DNA of 64,000 nucleotides from an uncultured Schlesneria sp. (GCA_903858935.1 CAIOKO010000085.1:20761-84760); one strand, 5' to 3'; numbered from the stretch's first letter, positions 53,127 to 62,628 are shown. Numbers and translations: made by a program. Notes: generated from the letters alone by a model not told the origin.

Positions 53127-54704
53127 TTACCCTTCCATCGAGGCCTTAATCACGCCTCCTGACTGGAACTGCGCATGGGTTTCCGCGAACAAAGCGGCTA
53201 ACTTCCGCGCACTCGCTTCATAAGCAACGGGATCGGACCATGCTTTTCGCGGGTCAAGAATCTCACTGGGCACATTAGAACATCGCGTGATCACATTCAG
53301 CCCGAAGATCGGGTCGGTGTGAGTTGGCGCATCCTTCAGTTCGCCCGAATGAATCGCATCGATGATTGATCGTGTATACGCCAGCTTCATTCGTGAACCG
53401 GTTCCGTAGGCACCACCGCTCCAGCCCGTGTTGACCAGCCAGACTTTGGCATTGTGGGTTCGAATGCGTTCTGCAAGCAGGTCCGCATACTTCTGAGGGT
53501 GCCAGACCAGGAATGGACCACCGAAACAGGGTGAAAATGTCGCTTGAGGCTCTTTAACTCCAACTTCGGTTCCAGCGATCTTCGCCGTGTACCCGTTCAC
53601 AAAGTGGAACATCGCCTGTTCGGGAGTCAGGCGACTGACTGGTGGCAAGACGCCAAACGCATCGCACGTCAAAAAAATGACGTCTGTCGGATGTCCGGCA
53701 ACACAAGGAATTTTTGCGTTCGTGACATACTCGATGGGATAGGCCCCTCGCGTATTCTGTGTGATCGTTGAATTATTGAAGTCAACGTGATGATGAGCAT
53801 CGTCGTAGACGACGTTTTCCAGGACGGCCCCATAGCGTAAGGCCTGGAAAATCTCAGGTTCGGACTCACGTGAAAGATAGATCGCTTTCGCGTAACAGCC
53901 CCCTTCAATGTTGAAAATCCCCTCATTTGACCAGCAATGTTCGTCGTCACCAATGAGCGATCGACGCGGATCTGCCGAGAGGGTGGTTTTTCCTGTTCCC
54001 GACAATCCGAACATCACGGACGATTGACCGGTCACCCGATCCGCCGTTGCTGAACAATGCATCGACAGAACACCCCGTTTGGGCATCAGATAGTTCATAA
54101 TGGTGAAGATCCCCTTCTTCATCTCACCGGCATACTCGGTTCCGAGGATGACGACTTCACCATTTTCAAAGCTGACATCAACACTGGTCGTGGATGTCAT
54201 CCCCGTCGTATATCGATTAGCCGGGAATCGACCCGCGTTATAAATGACGAAGTCAGGCTTACCAAAGGTTTCCAACTGTTCGTCCGTCGGACGAATCAGC
54301 ATCTGATGCATAAATAGCGCGTGGTAAGGTCGCGAACAGATCACGCGAACTTTGATCTGATATCGAGGGTCCCAACCGGCATACGCGTCCACCACGTAAA
54401 GTCGATCACGCGTGTTGAGATAGTCCTTCGCTCGCTCGCGATTAATCGAGAAGGTCGCATCGTCCAACGGAAAGTTGACCGGCCCCCACCAGATGTCTTC
54501 GGACGACGCCGAGTTCTTCACCAGCCGTTTATCTTGCGGCGACCGTCCCGTCTTCTCGCCCGAGTAGGCGATCAATGCACCCGAATTGGAAATGCGTGTC
54601 CCCGGTTCATACCGGATCGCTTCTTCATACAACTGTGAGGGGTCAGCGTTACGCAAAATCGTCTGCACATTCAAACCATGTACAGACAAATCAAATTTCG
54701 ACAT
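53127..54704 (-). CDS. pckA: Phosphoenolpyruvate carboxykinase (ATP)
   Basis: A 525-residue ATP-dependent PEP carboxykinase, which converts oxaloacetate and ATP to phosphoenolpyruvate for gluconeogenesis. Features: RTGRSPQDK-type segment (EKTGRSPQDK), GTEYAGEMKKGIFTIMNYLMP with metal-binding Lys/His context, the P-loop GLSGTGKTTLS, DDEHCWSNEGIFNIEGGCYAK and the adenine-site NTGWSGGAYGTGSRM. Length matches the bacterial ATP type. ATG 54704 is preceded by AGGAGAG; a longer frame to 54782 adds non-conserved residues. A strong hairpin lies downstream. Confidence 0.96.
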   Translation of the reverse strand: MSKFDLSVHGLNVQTILRNADPSQLYEEAIRYEPGTRISNSGALIAYSGEKTGRSPQDKRLVKNSASSEDIWWGPVNFPLDDATFSINRERAKDYLNTRDRLYVVDAYAGWDPRYQIKVRVICSRPYHALFMHQMLIRPTDEQLETFGKPDFVIYNAGRFPANRYTTGMTSTTSVDVSFENGEVVILGTEYAGEMKKGIFTIMNYLMPKRGVLSMHCSATADRVTGQSSVMFGLSGTGKTTLSADPRRSLIGDDEHCWSNEGIFNIEGGCYAKAIYLSRESEPEIFQALRYGAVLENVVYDDAHHHVDFNNSTITQNTRGAYPIEYVTNAKIPCVAGHPTDVIFLTCDAFGVLPPVSRLTPEQAMFHFVNGYTAKIAGTEVGVKEPQATFSPCFGGPFLVWHPQKYADLLAERIRTHNAKVWLVNTGWSGGAYGTGSRMKLAYTRSIIDAIHSGELKDAPTHTDPIFGLNVITRCSNVPSEILDPRKAWSDPVAYEASARKLAALFAETHAQFQSGGVIKASMEG

Positions 54705-55139
54705 CAGTCTCTCCTGAGAGCCCATTACTCCGACGATCCATCCGAGCGCGTTATAGATAATAACAGATCGCAGAAAGTTCATCCTCCCTCAGACTCGGCA
54801 CCCCGTTGGCAGCATAAACCGTGAACTGGTGAGCCGGGCGGCGATATCCCTCGGATCCCTTCGCTGGAAGATCTCATTGTCCGATTAGTTCTTTCAATCC
54901 AATCAGGAATTACCGGGGTTTCGTCTCGATCAACGCTGGCTTATGGGTGATTTGCAAAAGAATTTGGTATAAATCCAGATGTATTACGATCTGGTCTAAA
55001 TGAGTTCAAATTGCCAACCGAACGATCAAAACGAGTCGTTCCTTTTCAACTATTTTTTCGTTTAAATGATTCACCGCGATCCTTGGGGAAAATGGAACTG
55101 TATCCAACGGAAAATGGTTCCGCGATTAAGGTGCCTTAA
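54705..55139. other. Divergent promoter region between pckA and the TIR gene
   Basis: About 435 bases, AT-rich towards the right. CCAGAT (54975-54980) and ATCTGG (54989-54994) form an inverted repeat with 8-base spacing, next to GGTATAAAT; this could be an operator or promoter for the TIR gene. No gene seen. Confidence 0.4.
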
Positions 55140-56705
55140 GTGACGTTCGACGTATTTCTCAGCCACAACAGCCGCGACAAACCCACGGTGAAAGTACTTG
55201 GCAATGCGCTCAAGCAACGAAACCTTTCGGTCTGGCTCGACGAGTGGGAGTTGCGACCGGGGCTCACATGGCAGGACTCACTCGAAGAGATTGTCACGGG
55301 TTGTAAATCGGCTTTGGTCTGCTTCGGCGACTCAGGAGTTGGACCGTGGGAAGAGCCAGAGATGCAGGCTCTTTTACGTCGCTTTGTTAACGACAAGAAA
55401 ATCGGCAACATCGTCCCGATTATCCCCGTACTTTTGCCTGGTGCTCCGGCAAACGTGAAACTTCCTCTGTTTCTGGAAGCGTTCACCTGGGTTGATCTTC
55501 GAACCGGCCTTACCGATGAAGGGCTGGAGCGATTGGAATGGGGCATCACGGGGAAAAAGCCTCGCGATAACTCTTCGATAGCGGACCTGACATTACCAGA
55601 ACTCTCCGCAGTCGACTCACCTGCAACCGGCAAAAGGGGACAAACGACCAAGTCGCGAAGTTCGCTGACCAGATGGTTGTCGTTAGCCGTTTGTTCACTG
55701 TTCGTCATTTCATTTGTGACCTGGCAAACATTTTTCTCGACTCCACAGCTTTGGTTGCCAGCGAAGATTCAAGAGACCGGGATCAAAGCATCTAACGAGT
55801 CCCAACGCTGCCGTATTCACAATAAAATGTTTGAGACCGAACTGGTAAAATCCGTCGGCGGAAAAGAAATCCGTTTCCATCTGGTTCCCGAATTTGAAAT
55901 CCCCAATAAAGACCGGACAATCCGTACTTTCTACATGATGGAAAGTCCTGTGACGAACGCCATGTTCAATGCGTTTGCGACGGAGAATCCGAATTTCGAA
56001 ATGGTCACTCGCGAGGAAAATCAGCGGACCTGGAAAGCCGCGAATGACCTTGCGGTTGTTAATATTCACCCCCTGGAAGCGCAACAGTTTGCCAACTGGG
56101 TTGCTCCCGGCCTGGGCAGTTTACCGACGAACACCGAGTGGGATCTTGCCTCGGGCTATTACGACTTCGTGGGATTGCTTCAGGACAAGATCAATCCGAA
56201 AATTCCACTTGAGACCGTGCTTTCTGGCGAAAATCGTTTCACCAAAGCGAAATTTAAAGTGGGAACAAGTCCGGCCGCAGGTGAATACCAGGCGGTCGGT
56301 AAACCCGATTTTGCCAAAAATCGCTCGCCGTACGGTTGCCTGTATCCGTCACGAAACTCGTCGGAAATCTTCGCATTCGGAGAAATCACCGCATCCGTCA
56401 GAGATGTGAAACAGGGGGTTGAAAATCTGAGAGAATGGATGACCGATTTTCAACAGGTCAAACTGGAAGAATTGTTGTCGACGGCCCAATGTCAGTTGCG
56501 CGTACACATTAAACAGGATAAGGATTTTTCATGGATCAGCTCTGAAGGAGACGAAAAAGACGGACGGTGTCTGACCGCCGAAGACCTGGATGTCATGAGC
56601 GGCGACCTTCTTCTTAACACCAGCCAGGGTGGTGTTGGATTCAATCGCAATACAGGATTTCGCATGGTCCTGCTGACGAATTCCCCGGAAAGTTCTGGTA
56701 AGTAG
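55140..56705 (+). CDS. TIR-transmembrane-FGE-like protein
   Basis: A 521-residue protein. Residues ~3-135 are a bacterial TIR domain: FDVFLSHNSRDK starts it, and LSVWLDEWELRPGLTW (29-44) carries the acidic motif that holds the NAD-cleaving glutamate in enzymatic TIRs. A linker leads to one membrane helix (about 178-199, SLAVCSLFVISFV). Residues ~225-515 resemble the formylglycine-generating-enzyme/SUMF1 fold: RTFYMMESPVTNAMFNAF, VNIHPLEAQQFANWV, LPTNTEWDLASGY and a final GFRMVLL. The cysteines of true FGE are not seen, so this part is probably a binding domain. TIR would face the cytoplasm. Translation starts at GTG 55140 after AAGGTG. The WD40 gene follows 107 bases later. Confidence 0.8.
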   Translation: MTFDVFLSHNSRDKPTVKVLGNALKQRNLSVWLDEWELRPGLTWQDSLEEIVTGCKSALVCFGDSGVGPWEEPEMQALLRRFVNDKKIGNIVPIIPVLLPGAPANVKLPLFLEAFTWVDLRTGLTDEGLERLEWGITGKKPRDNSSIADLTLPELSAVDSPATGKRGQTTKSRSSLTRWLSLAVCSLFVISFVTWQTFFSTPQLWLPAKIQETGIKASNESQRCRIHNKMFETELVKSVGGKEIRFHLVPEFEIPNKDRTIRTFYMMESPVTNAMFNAFATENPNFEMVTREENQRTWKAANDLAVVNIHPLEAQQFANWVAPGLGSLPTNTEWDLASGYYDFVGLLQDKINPKIPLETVLSGENRFTKAKFKVGTSPAAGEYQAVGKPDFAKNRSPYGCLYPSRNSSEIFAFGEITASVRDVKQGVENLREWMTDFQQVKLEELLSTAQCQLRVHIKQDKDFSWISSEGDEKDGRCLTAEDLDVMSGDLLLNTSQGGVGFNRNTGFRMVLLTNSPESSGK

Positions 56706-56812
56706 TTCTCAACGACTGAAAGTGATTCAATTGAACCGGCAGGCAGTAATTCGACTTGGTTAAGGCTGAGCAGTTTTATCGTAACGACAATGACCGCCCC
56801 AAGAGGTTTGTA

Positions 56813-58108
56813 ATGTTACGCCGGGAATTGTTCGTACTTCTTTTCGCAACAGGATTTCTTCTTTCAGGCGAGTCGTTTTTATCCGCAGCTGAAGATGTGC
56901 TTCCGCCCGGTGATCAAACACCTGTTTTACGTCTTGAAACGGGTGGTGCCCGCAGTAACGTCAACTCGCTCGCCTTCAGTCCAGATGGTCGGCACCTCTA
57001 TGCCGCCGGTTGGGACAAACTGGTTCAAGTCTGGAATCTCAATCAGGAAGGGCGATTCGAATACAATTCGGCTGAGGGATTGCGCGTTCCAACCGGTGCC
57101 GGGAACTATGGCGGTCTCAATGCCATGACGGTATCCGACGATGGAAACTGGCTGGCGGTTGCCGGCCTGGGTTACGCCCGTGATCTGTCGAGCGAGCGAA
57201 ACACCGGCTGGATTGTTCCATCGGGCATGCGGACCGACTCGGCCTTGTTCGATGAAGGAATGATTTACGTCTTCGATCTTCATTCTCGCGAAACAACACT
57301 GCTCCGCGGCCATCGAGGTCCCGTTCAAGCGATGGCATTCGTACGGCGTCCTCTATTACAAGACGCGAACCCAGCAATTCCTCCCGAATTGGTTTCGATC
57401 GCGGAAGAGCCGCTGGAAGATCAGTTGACCAAGCCCGAAATCAGGATCTGGAGTGTCCAGAAAAAAAGTACCTTGGCAACGCTGGCGACATTTCCGAATG
57501 TGGAAGACGAACAGGAAATGCCGTTGCCAGGCTTACGAGGTTTTCGCCCAGGCCTAACGGCATGGAGTACCGGCCCTGAGGCGAACCAGATCCGAATTGC
57601 ATTGGCCTGGGGTGATAATCAGTTTCGGGTCTGGGATTTTCAAACAGGGAAAATCGCCTACGGAATGGGAGGCGATGTCCTGCTGACCGTCCTGCCTCTT
57701 TCTGAGGATCACCAAAGTTTTTTAACAGGCGCGCACGGACATGTTGGAGTCTGGTCACTTCCCTCATTTGCGGCTGGCCGATTAGCCCCGCAAACATTTC
57801 AAGAAGCCCAGGTCCCTGAAGTCAACAACAAGCGATTTCATCTTCCGCGTGCTTCGGCTTTGATTCGCGGATTGAACGGAAATCCTGACTTAATCGCCAT
57901 GGTTCTCACCGAGCATCTGACGGACGAACAAGGCCAGGAGACCGGACGGGCGAAATATCGACTGTTGATTCTGAGCGCCGCTCCCTCTGTCAAAACGATC
58001 CGTGAAATTGAGTTATGGGAAGGTGCGATTCGTCAGCCGTCACTCGCGATGGACAGACGCTTGCAGTCGCTGGTCATCCGCAAAACCAGATCCACGTCTT
58101 TAAGATGA
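56813..58108 (+). CDS. Secreted WD40 protein, 5' part of a frameshifted gene
   Basis: A 431-residue frame. Signal peptide ~1-26 (LLFATGFLLSGESFLSAAE). WD40-like repeats follow: RSNVNSLAFSPDGRHLYAAG, WDKLVQVWNLN, GLNAMTVSDDGNWLAVAG and GHRGPVQAMAF. In the last ~25 codons the WD pattern is lost in this frame but continues in the -1 frame (SSAVTRDGQTLAVAG), showing that the true product is joined to the next, 1381-residue frame. AGAGG lies 7 bases before ATG 56813. The stop TGA overlaps an ATG at 58105 (ATGA), so reinitiation is possible as an alternative. Confidence 0.8.
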   Translation: MLRRELFVLLFATGFLLSGESFLSAAEDVLPPGDQTPVLRLETGGARSNVNSLAFSPDGRHLYAAGWDKLVQVWNLNQEGRFEYNSAEGLRVPTGAGNYGGLNAMTVSDDGNWLAVAGLGYARDLSSERNTGWIVPSGMRTDSALFDEGMIYVFDLHSRETTLLRGHRGPVQAMAFVRRPLLQDANPAIPPELVSIAEEPLEDQLTKPEIRIWSVQKKSTLATLATFPNVEDEQEMPLPGLRGFRPGLTAWSTGPEANQIRIALAWGDNQFRVWDFQTGKIAYGMGGDVLLTVLPLSEDHQSFLTGAHGHVGVWSLPSFAAGRLAPQTFQEAQVPEVNNKRFHLPRASALIRGLNGNPDLIAMVLTEHLTDEQGQETGRAKYRLLILSAAPSVKTIREIELWEGAIRQPSLAMDRRLQSLVIRKTRSTSLR

Positions 58109-61100
58109 CGGAACTGATCGCCGGTAACGTATCAAAGCCTGAGATCATTTCCAGTTCCGGCATTCTATTCAGGGATGCCGCATTCGTTCGCGAGGGGGAT
58201 CGATGGGGAATTCAACTCAGTCAGACGCCGCGCGATGCAGCGGGGCAGTTCCCGAGCGAAACATTGGTCTTTGACATTGCGACGCGTCGAGTCGACAAAT
58301 TCACAGACAAATGGCGTCGGGCGGAAGCGAACGCGAATGGTTGGTCCTGGAACCGAACACAGGCACTGCAACTGAATGTGGAACGACCGGGTAAACCCGC
58401 TTTAACATTGAAACTGGAAAAGGATTACCAGCCCGTTGCCACGGCGTTCTGTCCTGCTTCCAACGTCTGCCCCATTCCACTCGTCGCGGTTGCTTCGCAT
58501 CGCGAAGGTCAACCGCTGCTGCAGATTTTTGACGGAGAAACAGGGGCTCCATTGAGGTGGTGTGAAGCTCACACCGAACGGATTCGCTCGCTTGGCTTTT
58601 CCGAAGATGGTCGCATGCTGATCTCCGCGGCGGGTGATCGGACCGTCGCGGTCTGGACGGTCACCGATCTTGTCGAGCGTGTCTTGAAGAAACGGGGAAG
58701 AATTCCCGATCTGGTCGTCAAAGCTCGCCAGAATCAATTAGTCGTGATCGACCCCGGAACTTCATCCCTTCAGAAGAACGACGTCGTTTCGAGTCTGCAC
58801 AGTCAAGACAAAGCAGTCGTGCCAAAGACGTCAAAAGGATTCTATCGGTTTATTCTCGACTGTCAGCCAGGAGACCAGGTTGACGTGACTGTTCGCCGGA
58901 ATGGCGCCGGTCAAGTCGTTGAGTGCCTGATTGATCAGGCGATTGACGAATCGAAGCCGCTTTTTTCGTTGTTCGTTGCCCCTTCGGTCCGTGAGAACGA
59001 ATGGGACTGGATTGGCTGGCACCCGTTAGGGAACTTCGATTTTCGAGGTGACGGCGTCGAACGTCAGTTAGGCTGGCACTTCAACACGGGTGATCCGCTG
59101 CACCCTGCATCCTTCGCAACGGTCGGCGAGTATCGGGACAGATTTGTACGGCCTGATTTACTTCAATCACTGCTGACGAAACAGAAATTGGAAGTCGCTG
59201 TCCTTCCCGCAGTGACCCCTCAGATTCAACTTTCATTCCGCAATAAAACGAATGTTCAAGCGACCGACGGTGTCGACGCTGGGCGCTTGATGATTAAATC
59301 TCGGGGTGTCTTACTGGTGGCAGAAGTCACGGGAATCCCCGATCGTCGAATCAGCGGCTTGAATGTCAAAGTCGATACCGAATTCACGAAAGCCTTCAGC
59401 CAGGAAGCCCATGGGGAATGGATTGCGGATCTGTCGGATTTCGATTGGAAGCGAGGTTCACATCAATTCGAAGTCAAACTTTCGACACCGGACGGCGAAT
59501 TCGTGCGGGTTGAGTCAGTCCCTTTTCAACCCCGTTCCACTTCTATTCGATGGAAACAAACCTGGGACAAGGCTGTCACGACCGATACCGTGAACGTTCT
59601 GGCTGAAGTGACACCAACCGGCGAACCTCTTCATGTGGAACTCAAGGTTTATCCACCAGAGAAAGGTGCGAGAAAAATCAAGGAGTGGAATTTTAAGGAA
59701 GGTGACAAACCATTCCAGATCTCTGCCGACATCCCCTTGGAACCGGGGGAAAGCATGGTCAGGCTGGATGCCTGGAATACGAGCTCCGGTCGCCCGACGG
59801 ACAAATTTGAGCCGGTCCAGAAAGTCGTTCCGATCACCCGGGAAATGCCCTCTTCGTTCCTGCACATTTCCGATCTGGCCGTCAGTGTCGGACCAGCCGA
59901 AGCCAGGATTTCGGTGACGCCCACTGATCAGTACGTTTACCAGTCAAACAGCCCGAATGTCTGGATTACCGGCATGATCAAATCAGACAAGGCCATCGGA
60001 CAACTTCAATTGATTGTTGGCGATAAACCAGAAGAATTACCCGGATTCAAACCCGGTACGCAACTCGAATATGTGCTGGAAAAGAAGTTGACACTGCGAC
60101 CAGGCCGACCCGAAAACGTCATCCTCAAAATCCGGGCAGGCGAGTCGGCTGAAGTCCGCGAACTGCAACTGGAATACGTCCCTCTGATTCCCTCGATTTC
60201 GTCGCTGAAAATCGAACCGGGTGCACCGCTGCGTCAATTGCCAGCGGATATTCCTCGGGAACCATTCGTCTATTATTCAGGTTATGATAATCAGCGACTG
60301 ACATTGAAAGCCGCGTTCGAAGGGAACCTTGACCAGAGCTTCACAGGCACATTAATCATCAATGATCGACCGGGCAGACCGTTAACGATTCGCCCAGGTC
60401 AATCAGAAATCACGACCAGTCTTGAGTTGGCTGATGGAACTTCAATCGTCGAGTTGCAACTGGATGTCCCGGGAGCGTCACAAAAAAGCCAACCGGTAAA
60501 AGTCGTTTTCCGGCGGCCTCCAGTACTCGGCAAACCTCAGGCGGCGGATCAGGTACTCGCCGGTCAAAACTTTACGTTGATCTGCGACGCCGAATCCGAA
60601 ATCCCCTTGCGAAGCGCCGTCTTAACGGTGGGCGAACAACGAAAAAAGTTGAAAGTCTTTCACGACCAGGACAACCCGGGACACTGGTCATTAAACTTCA
60701 CAGGCGAATTGTCTCTCAACACGGGGAATCACCAGTTAACGGTCAGCGCGACCAACGACGATGGTCGTTCCATCGAGCCTGCCGTTCATATGGTGCATGT
60801 AGGACAGATCGCATCTCCACCTGTGCTGGAATTACTCAGTGGCGAAACGATCGTCAGCGTTGATTCGAGTGTCGAGATCGAATTCAAGGTGAAGTCAACC
60901 GCACCCGCAGAGGTCCGAATCGATGTCCAGTGCGATAATGGCAAAGTGGATCAAACCAGACCCATCGCCGAACACCCTGGCGATGACCAGCCGATGAAGA
61001 CATCGGTCACGCTGGCCGAAGGGGTGAACACCGTCAGCATGACGGCGTACAGCAAAAATGGCATGAGCGAGAAGCAGGTCCTCCGGATCTCGTACGTCGC

Positions 61101-62160
61101 GCCGCCGGTTGTAATCGATGTCGTCAAAATTGATGGCCAGAATCCGGATTTCAAACTCGACTGGAAAACAAACCAGAAGGAACTGCAGCTTCGCAACAGC
61201 GTCCCGAAAAGTATGATGCCGACGGAATTTCGAGTCTCGGCCAGAGAGTCGTTGAAAGAAAAAGGGCCATTGTCTGCGGAGATCTGGGTCAATTCGTTCA
61301 AGCTTCCGACGGTTCCGGTTCAGATTGACGCGAAAAACCCAAAATCAGCGACCTTCACTTCCAACGTGCCGCTCAACCACCGTGAAAAGAATCTGATCCA
61401 GATGAAGATCATCGGAAAGGAAGGCCCGCAGCCGTCGGAGTTAGGTCATACGGGGTCGATGATCGTCGATTGCGAAAACCCGGTTCGTGGTCAGACTCTG
61501 TTCCTGCTGCTGCTGGGAACGGGGGATGGGAAACTCCTGGAGCAAAAGGCCAGACAATACTTGAACGCCACCCGGATGATTCAACCGGGTGTCTGGAAGT
61601 CCGAACATTTCTCGGAAATCTACATCTTGAACGCCATGAACGAAAACGTCCCCTACGTTCAAGGACAAATCAGCCTGCTTCACCGAAAAATGATGAGTAG
61701 ACTGAAGGCGTTTCCGGAATCCGGCAGCAATACCATCGTCGCCGTTCTGTATGGGGGACAGATCAACCTGCGTCCCGATGAATTTCATCTTCAAACCGAA
61801 AAGTTGCCCCCCAACCGAACTGCGGAACTCAATGAAATGCTCTCAGGCAGATTATTGGAATCTCAGTTGAATAAAACCTTCGGAGCACATCTCTTGCTAC
61901 TCGATCTCGAACAGAAATCGATCGCGACGGATTCCATCTGGTCCAAAGCGCCACACATCGGCGTGCTGATTGCAAACTGGAATAGTCTTCTGAGTCGCCC
62001 CGCTGAAAGTCGTCTGGTTGGTGATCTCAAAGCGCAGTATCCCAAACTCAGGGAACTGATCTTGATGATCGAACGACAAAAATCTGCCTATTCGGGTCAG
62101 TTAGAAATGGTCGACCGGCTGCAGAACCATTACGACCTGCAGTTTGGCGCCGATGAATAA
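58015..62160 (+). CDS. WD40/Ig-like protein with degenerate caspase-like C-terminus, 3' part of the split gene
   Basis: A 1381-residue frame that continues the WD40 protein. Residues ~5-225 finish the propeller (SSAVTRDGQTLAVAGHPQNQ; RIRSLGFSEDGRMLISAAGD; RTVAVWTV). A PDZ-like stretch (about 230-300) and a long chain of Ig/fibronectin-like beta domains fill ~300-1120. The last ~230 residues resemble a caspase (C14) fold: VRGQTLFLLLLGTGDG, NTIVAVLYGGQINL and FGAHLLLLDLEQKS stand where the first strand, the His-Gly motif and the DxCxSG motif should be, but neither His nor Cys is present. The whole is probably exported through the signal peptide of the 5' part. Coordinates begin at the first in-frame codon region after the upstream stop; the true join lies between 58012 and 58108. 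Confidence 0.78.
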   Translation: MGRCDSSAVTRDGQTLAVAGHPQNQIHVFKMTELIAGNVSKPEIISSSGILFRDAAFVREGDRWGIQLSQTPRDAAGQFPSETLVFDIATRRVDKFTDKWRRAEANANGWSWNRTQALQLNVERPGKPALTLKLEKDYQPVATAFCPASNVCPIPLVAVASHREGQPLLQIFDGETGAPLRWCEAHTERIRSLGFSEDGRMLISAAGDRTVAVWTVTDLVERVLKKRGRIPDLVVKARQNQLVVIDPGTSSLQKNDVVSSLHSQDKAVVPKTSKGFYRFILDCQPGDQVDVTVRRNGAGQVVECLIDQAIDESKPLFSLFVAPSVRENEWDWIGWHPLGNFDFRGDGVERQLGWHFNTGDPLHPASFATVGEYRDRFVRPDLLQSLLTKQKLEVAVLPAVTPQIQLSFRNKTNVQATDGVDAGRLMIKSRGVLLVAEVTGIPDRRISGLNVKVDTEFTKAFSQEAHGEWIADLSDFDWKRGSHQFEVKLSTPDGEFVRVESVPFQPRSTSIRWKQTWDKAVTTDTVNVLAEVTPTGEPLHVELKVYPPEKGARKIKEWNFKEGDKPFQISADIPLEPGESMVRLDAWNTSSGRPTDKFEPVQKVVPITREMPSSFLHISDLAVSVGPAEARISVTPTDQYVYQSNSPNVWITGMIKSDKAIGQLQLIVGDKPEELPGFKPGTQLEYVLEKKLTLRPGRPENVILKIRAGESAEVRELQLEYVPLIPSISSLKIEPGAPLRQLPADIPREPFVYYSGYDNQRLTLKAAFEGNLDQSFTGTLIINDRPGRPLTIRPGQSEITTSLELADGTSIVELQLDVPGASQKSQPVKVVFRRPPVLGKPQAADQVLAGQNFTLICDAESEIPLRSAVLTVGEQRKKLKVFHDQDNPGHWSLNFTGELSLNTGNHQLTVSATNDDGRSIEPAVHMVHVGQIASPPVLELLSGETIVSVDSSVEIEFKVKSTAPAEVRIDVQCDNGKVDQTRPIAEHPGDDQPMKTSVTLAEGVNTVSMTAYSKNGMSEKQVLRISYVAPPVVIDVVKIDGQNPDFKLDWKTNQKELQLRNSVPKSMMPTEFRVSARESLKEKGPLSAEIWVNSFKLPTVPVQIDAKNPKSATFTSNVPLNHREKNLIQMKIIGKEGPQPSELGHTGSMIVDCENPVRGQTLFLLLLGTGDGKLLEQKARQYLNATRMIQPGVWKSEHFSEIYILNAMNENVPYVQGQISLLHRKMMSRLKAFPESGSNTIVAVLYGGQINLRPDEFHLQTEKLPPNRTAELNEMLSGRLLESQLNKTFGAHLLLLDLEQKSIATDSIWSKAPHIGVLIANWNSLLSRPAESRLVGDLKAQYPKLRELILMIERQKSAYSGQLEMVDRLQNHYDLQFGADE

Positions 62161-62200
62161 TTCGCCCCGAAACAGGCCGCGCAGCAGGCCTCTCAACGCA

Positions 62201-62604
62201 ACCCCACCGCCCCCGCGGCGGTGGTTAACGGGCCTTTGCCCTAGCTGGCGCCGCCGTGCACCGATACGGTTCAATGCAAATTCCATTAAACACCCGGAAA
62301 CGTCAGCCCGATGCGCAAGCGAGGGATCTTGCGTTATTCACTTCCGCCATTAGAAAAACGTTGAAGCGAATCCGTCGTTTAACCCGCAGCCAGCGGCGCA
62401 GGCGAATCGGCGTCCAGCCGATTTCTTCGGACGTCGCAGCGCCACGACGTTGATTTTCCGGGATAGTCCACGAGCTCGACGCGCAAGCGAGGGATCACAT
62501 TCCGGTGAAGCCGAAGAGAAGATCCCGGGCTTGCGCATCGGGCTAACGAATGATTCGTGCTGGGGCAAAGGCCCGGTAACCACCCCCGCAGGGGGGGGTG
62601 GGGT
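62201..62604. repeat. Composite inverted-repeat element
   Basis: The left end ACCCCACCGCCCCCGC plus GGCGGTGGTTAACGGGCC (62201-62241) is repeated inverted at the right end (62562-62604) with few changes over about 41 bases. An inner pair AGCCCGATGCGCAAGC (62305-62320) and GCTTGCGCATCGGGCT (62529-62544) is exact. GCGCAAGCGAGGGATC also occurs twice in the same direction. No transposase frame lies inside, so this looks like a non-autonomous or REP-type element. Confidence 0.7.
62377..62450. repeat. Dispersed ~74-bp repeat, copy 2
   Basis: Starts GTTTAACCCG and contains CGGCGTCCAGCCGATTTCTT. It matches 6977-7050 with only scattered changes. It lies within the composite palindrome. Confidence 0.75.
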
Positions 62605-62628
62605 TTCCTCTTGTCCGGGTTGCCCGTC

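Larger units (their letters stand above)
62161..62628. other. Intergenic repeat cluster
   Basis: About 468 bases with no gene. It holds the composite palindrome (62201-62604) and, inside it, a copy of the 74-bp dispersed repeat. Both flanking genes point into it. Confidence 0.6.

Noticed and set aside
58028..58040. Programmed -1 frameshift site
   Set aside because: The overlap shows no X-XXY-YYZ slippery heptamer, so programmed recoding is not supported; mutation or error is more likely.
62338..62583. Short frames inside the 62.2-62.6 kb palindrome
   Set aside because: They encode only translated repeat sequence with strong compositional bias.
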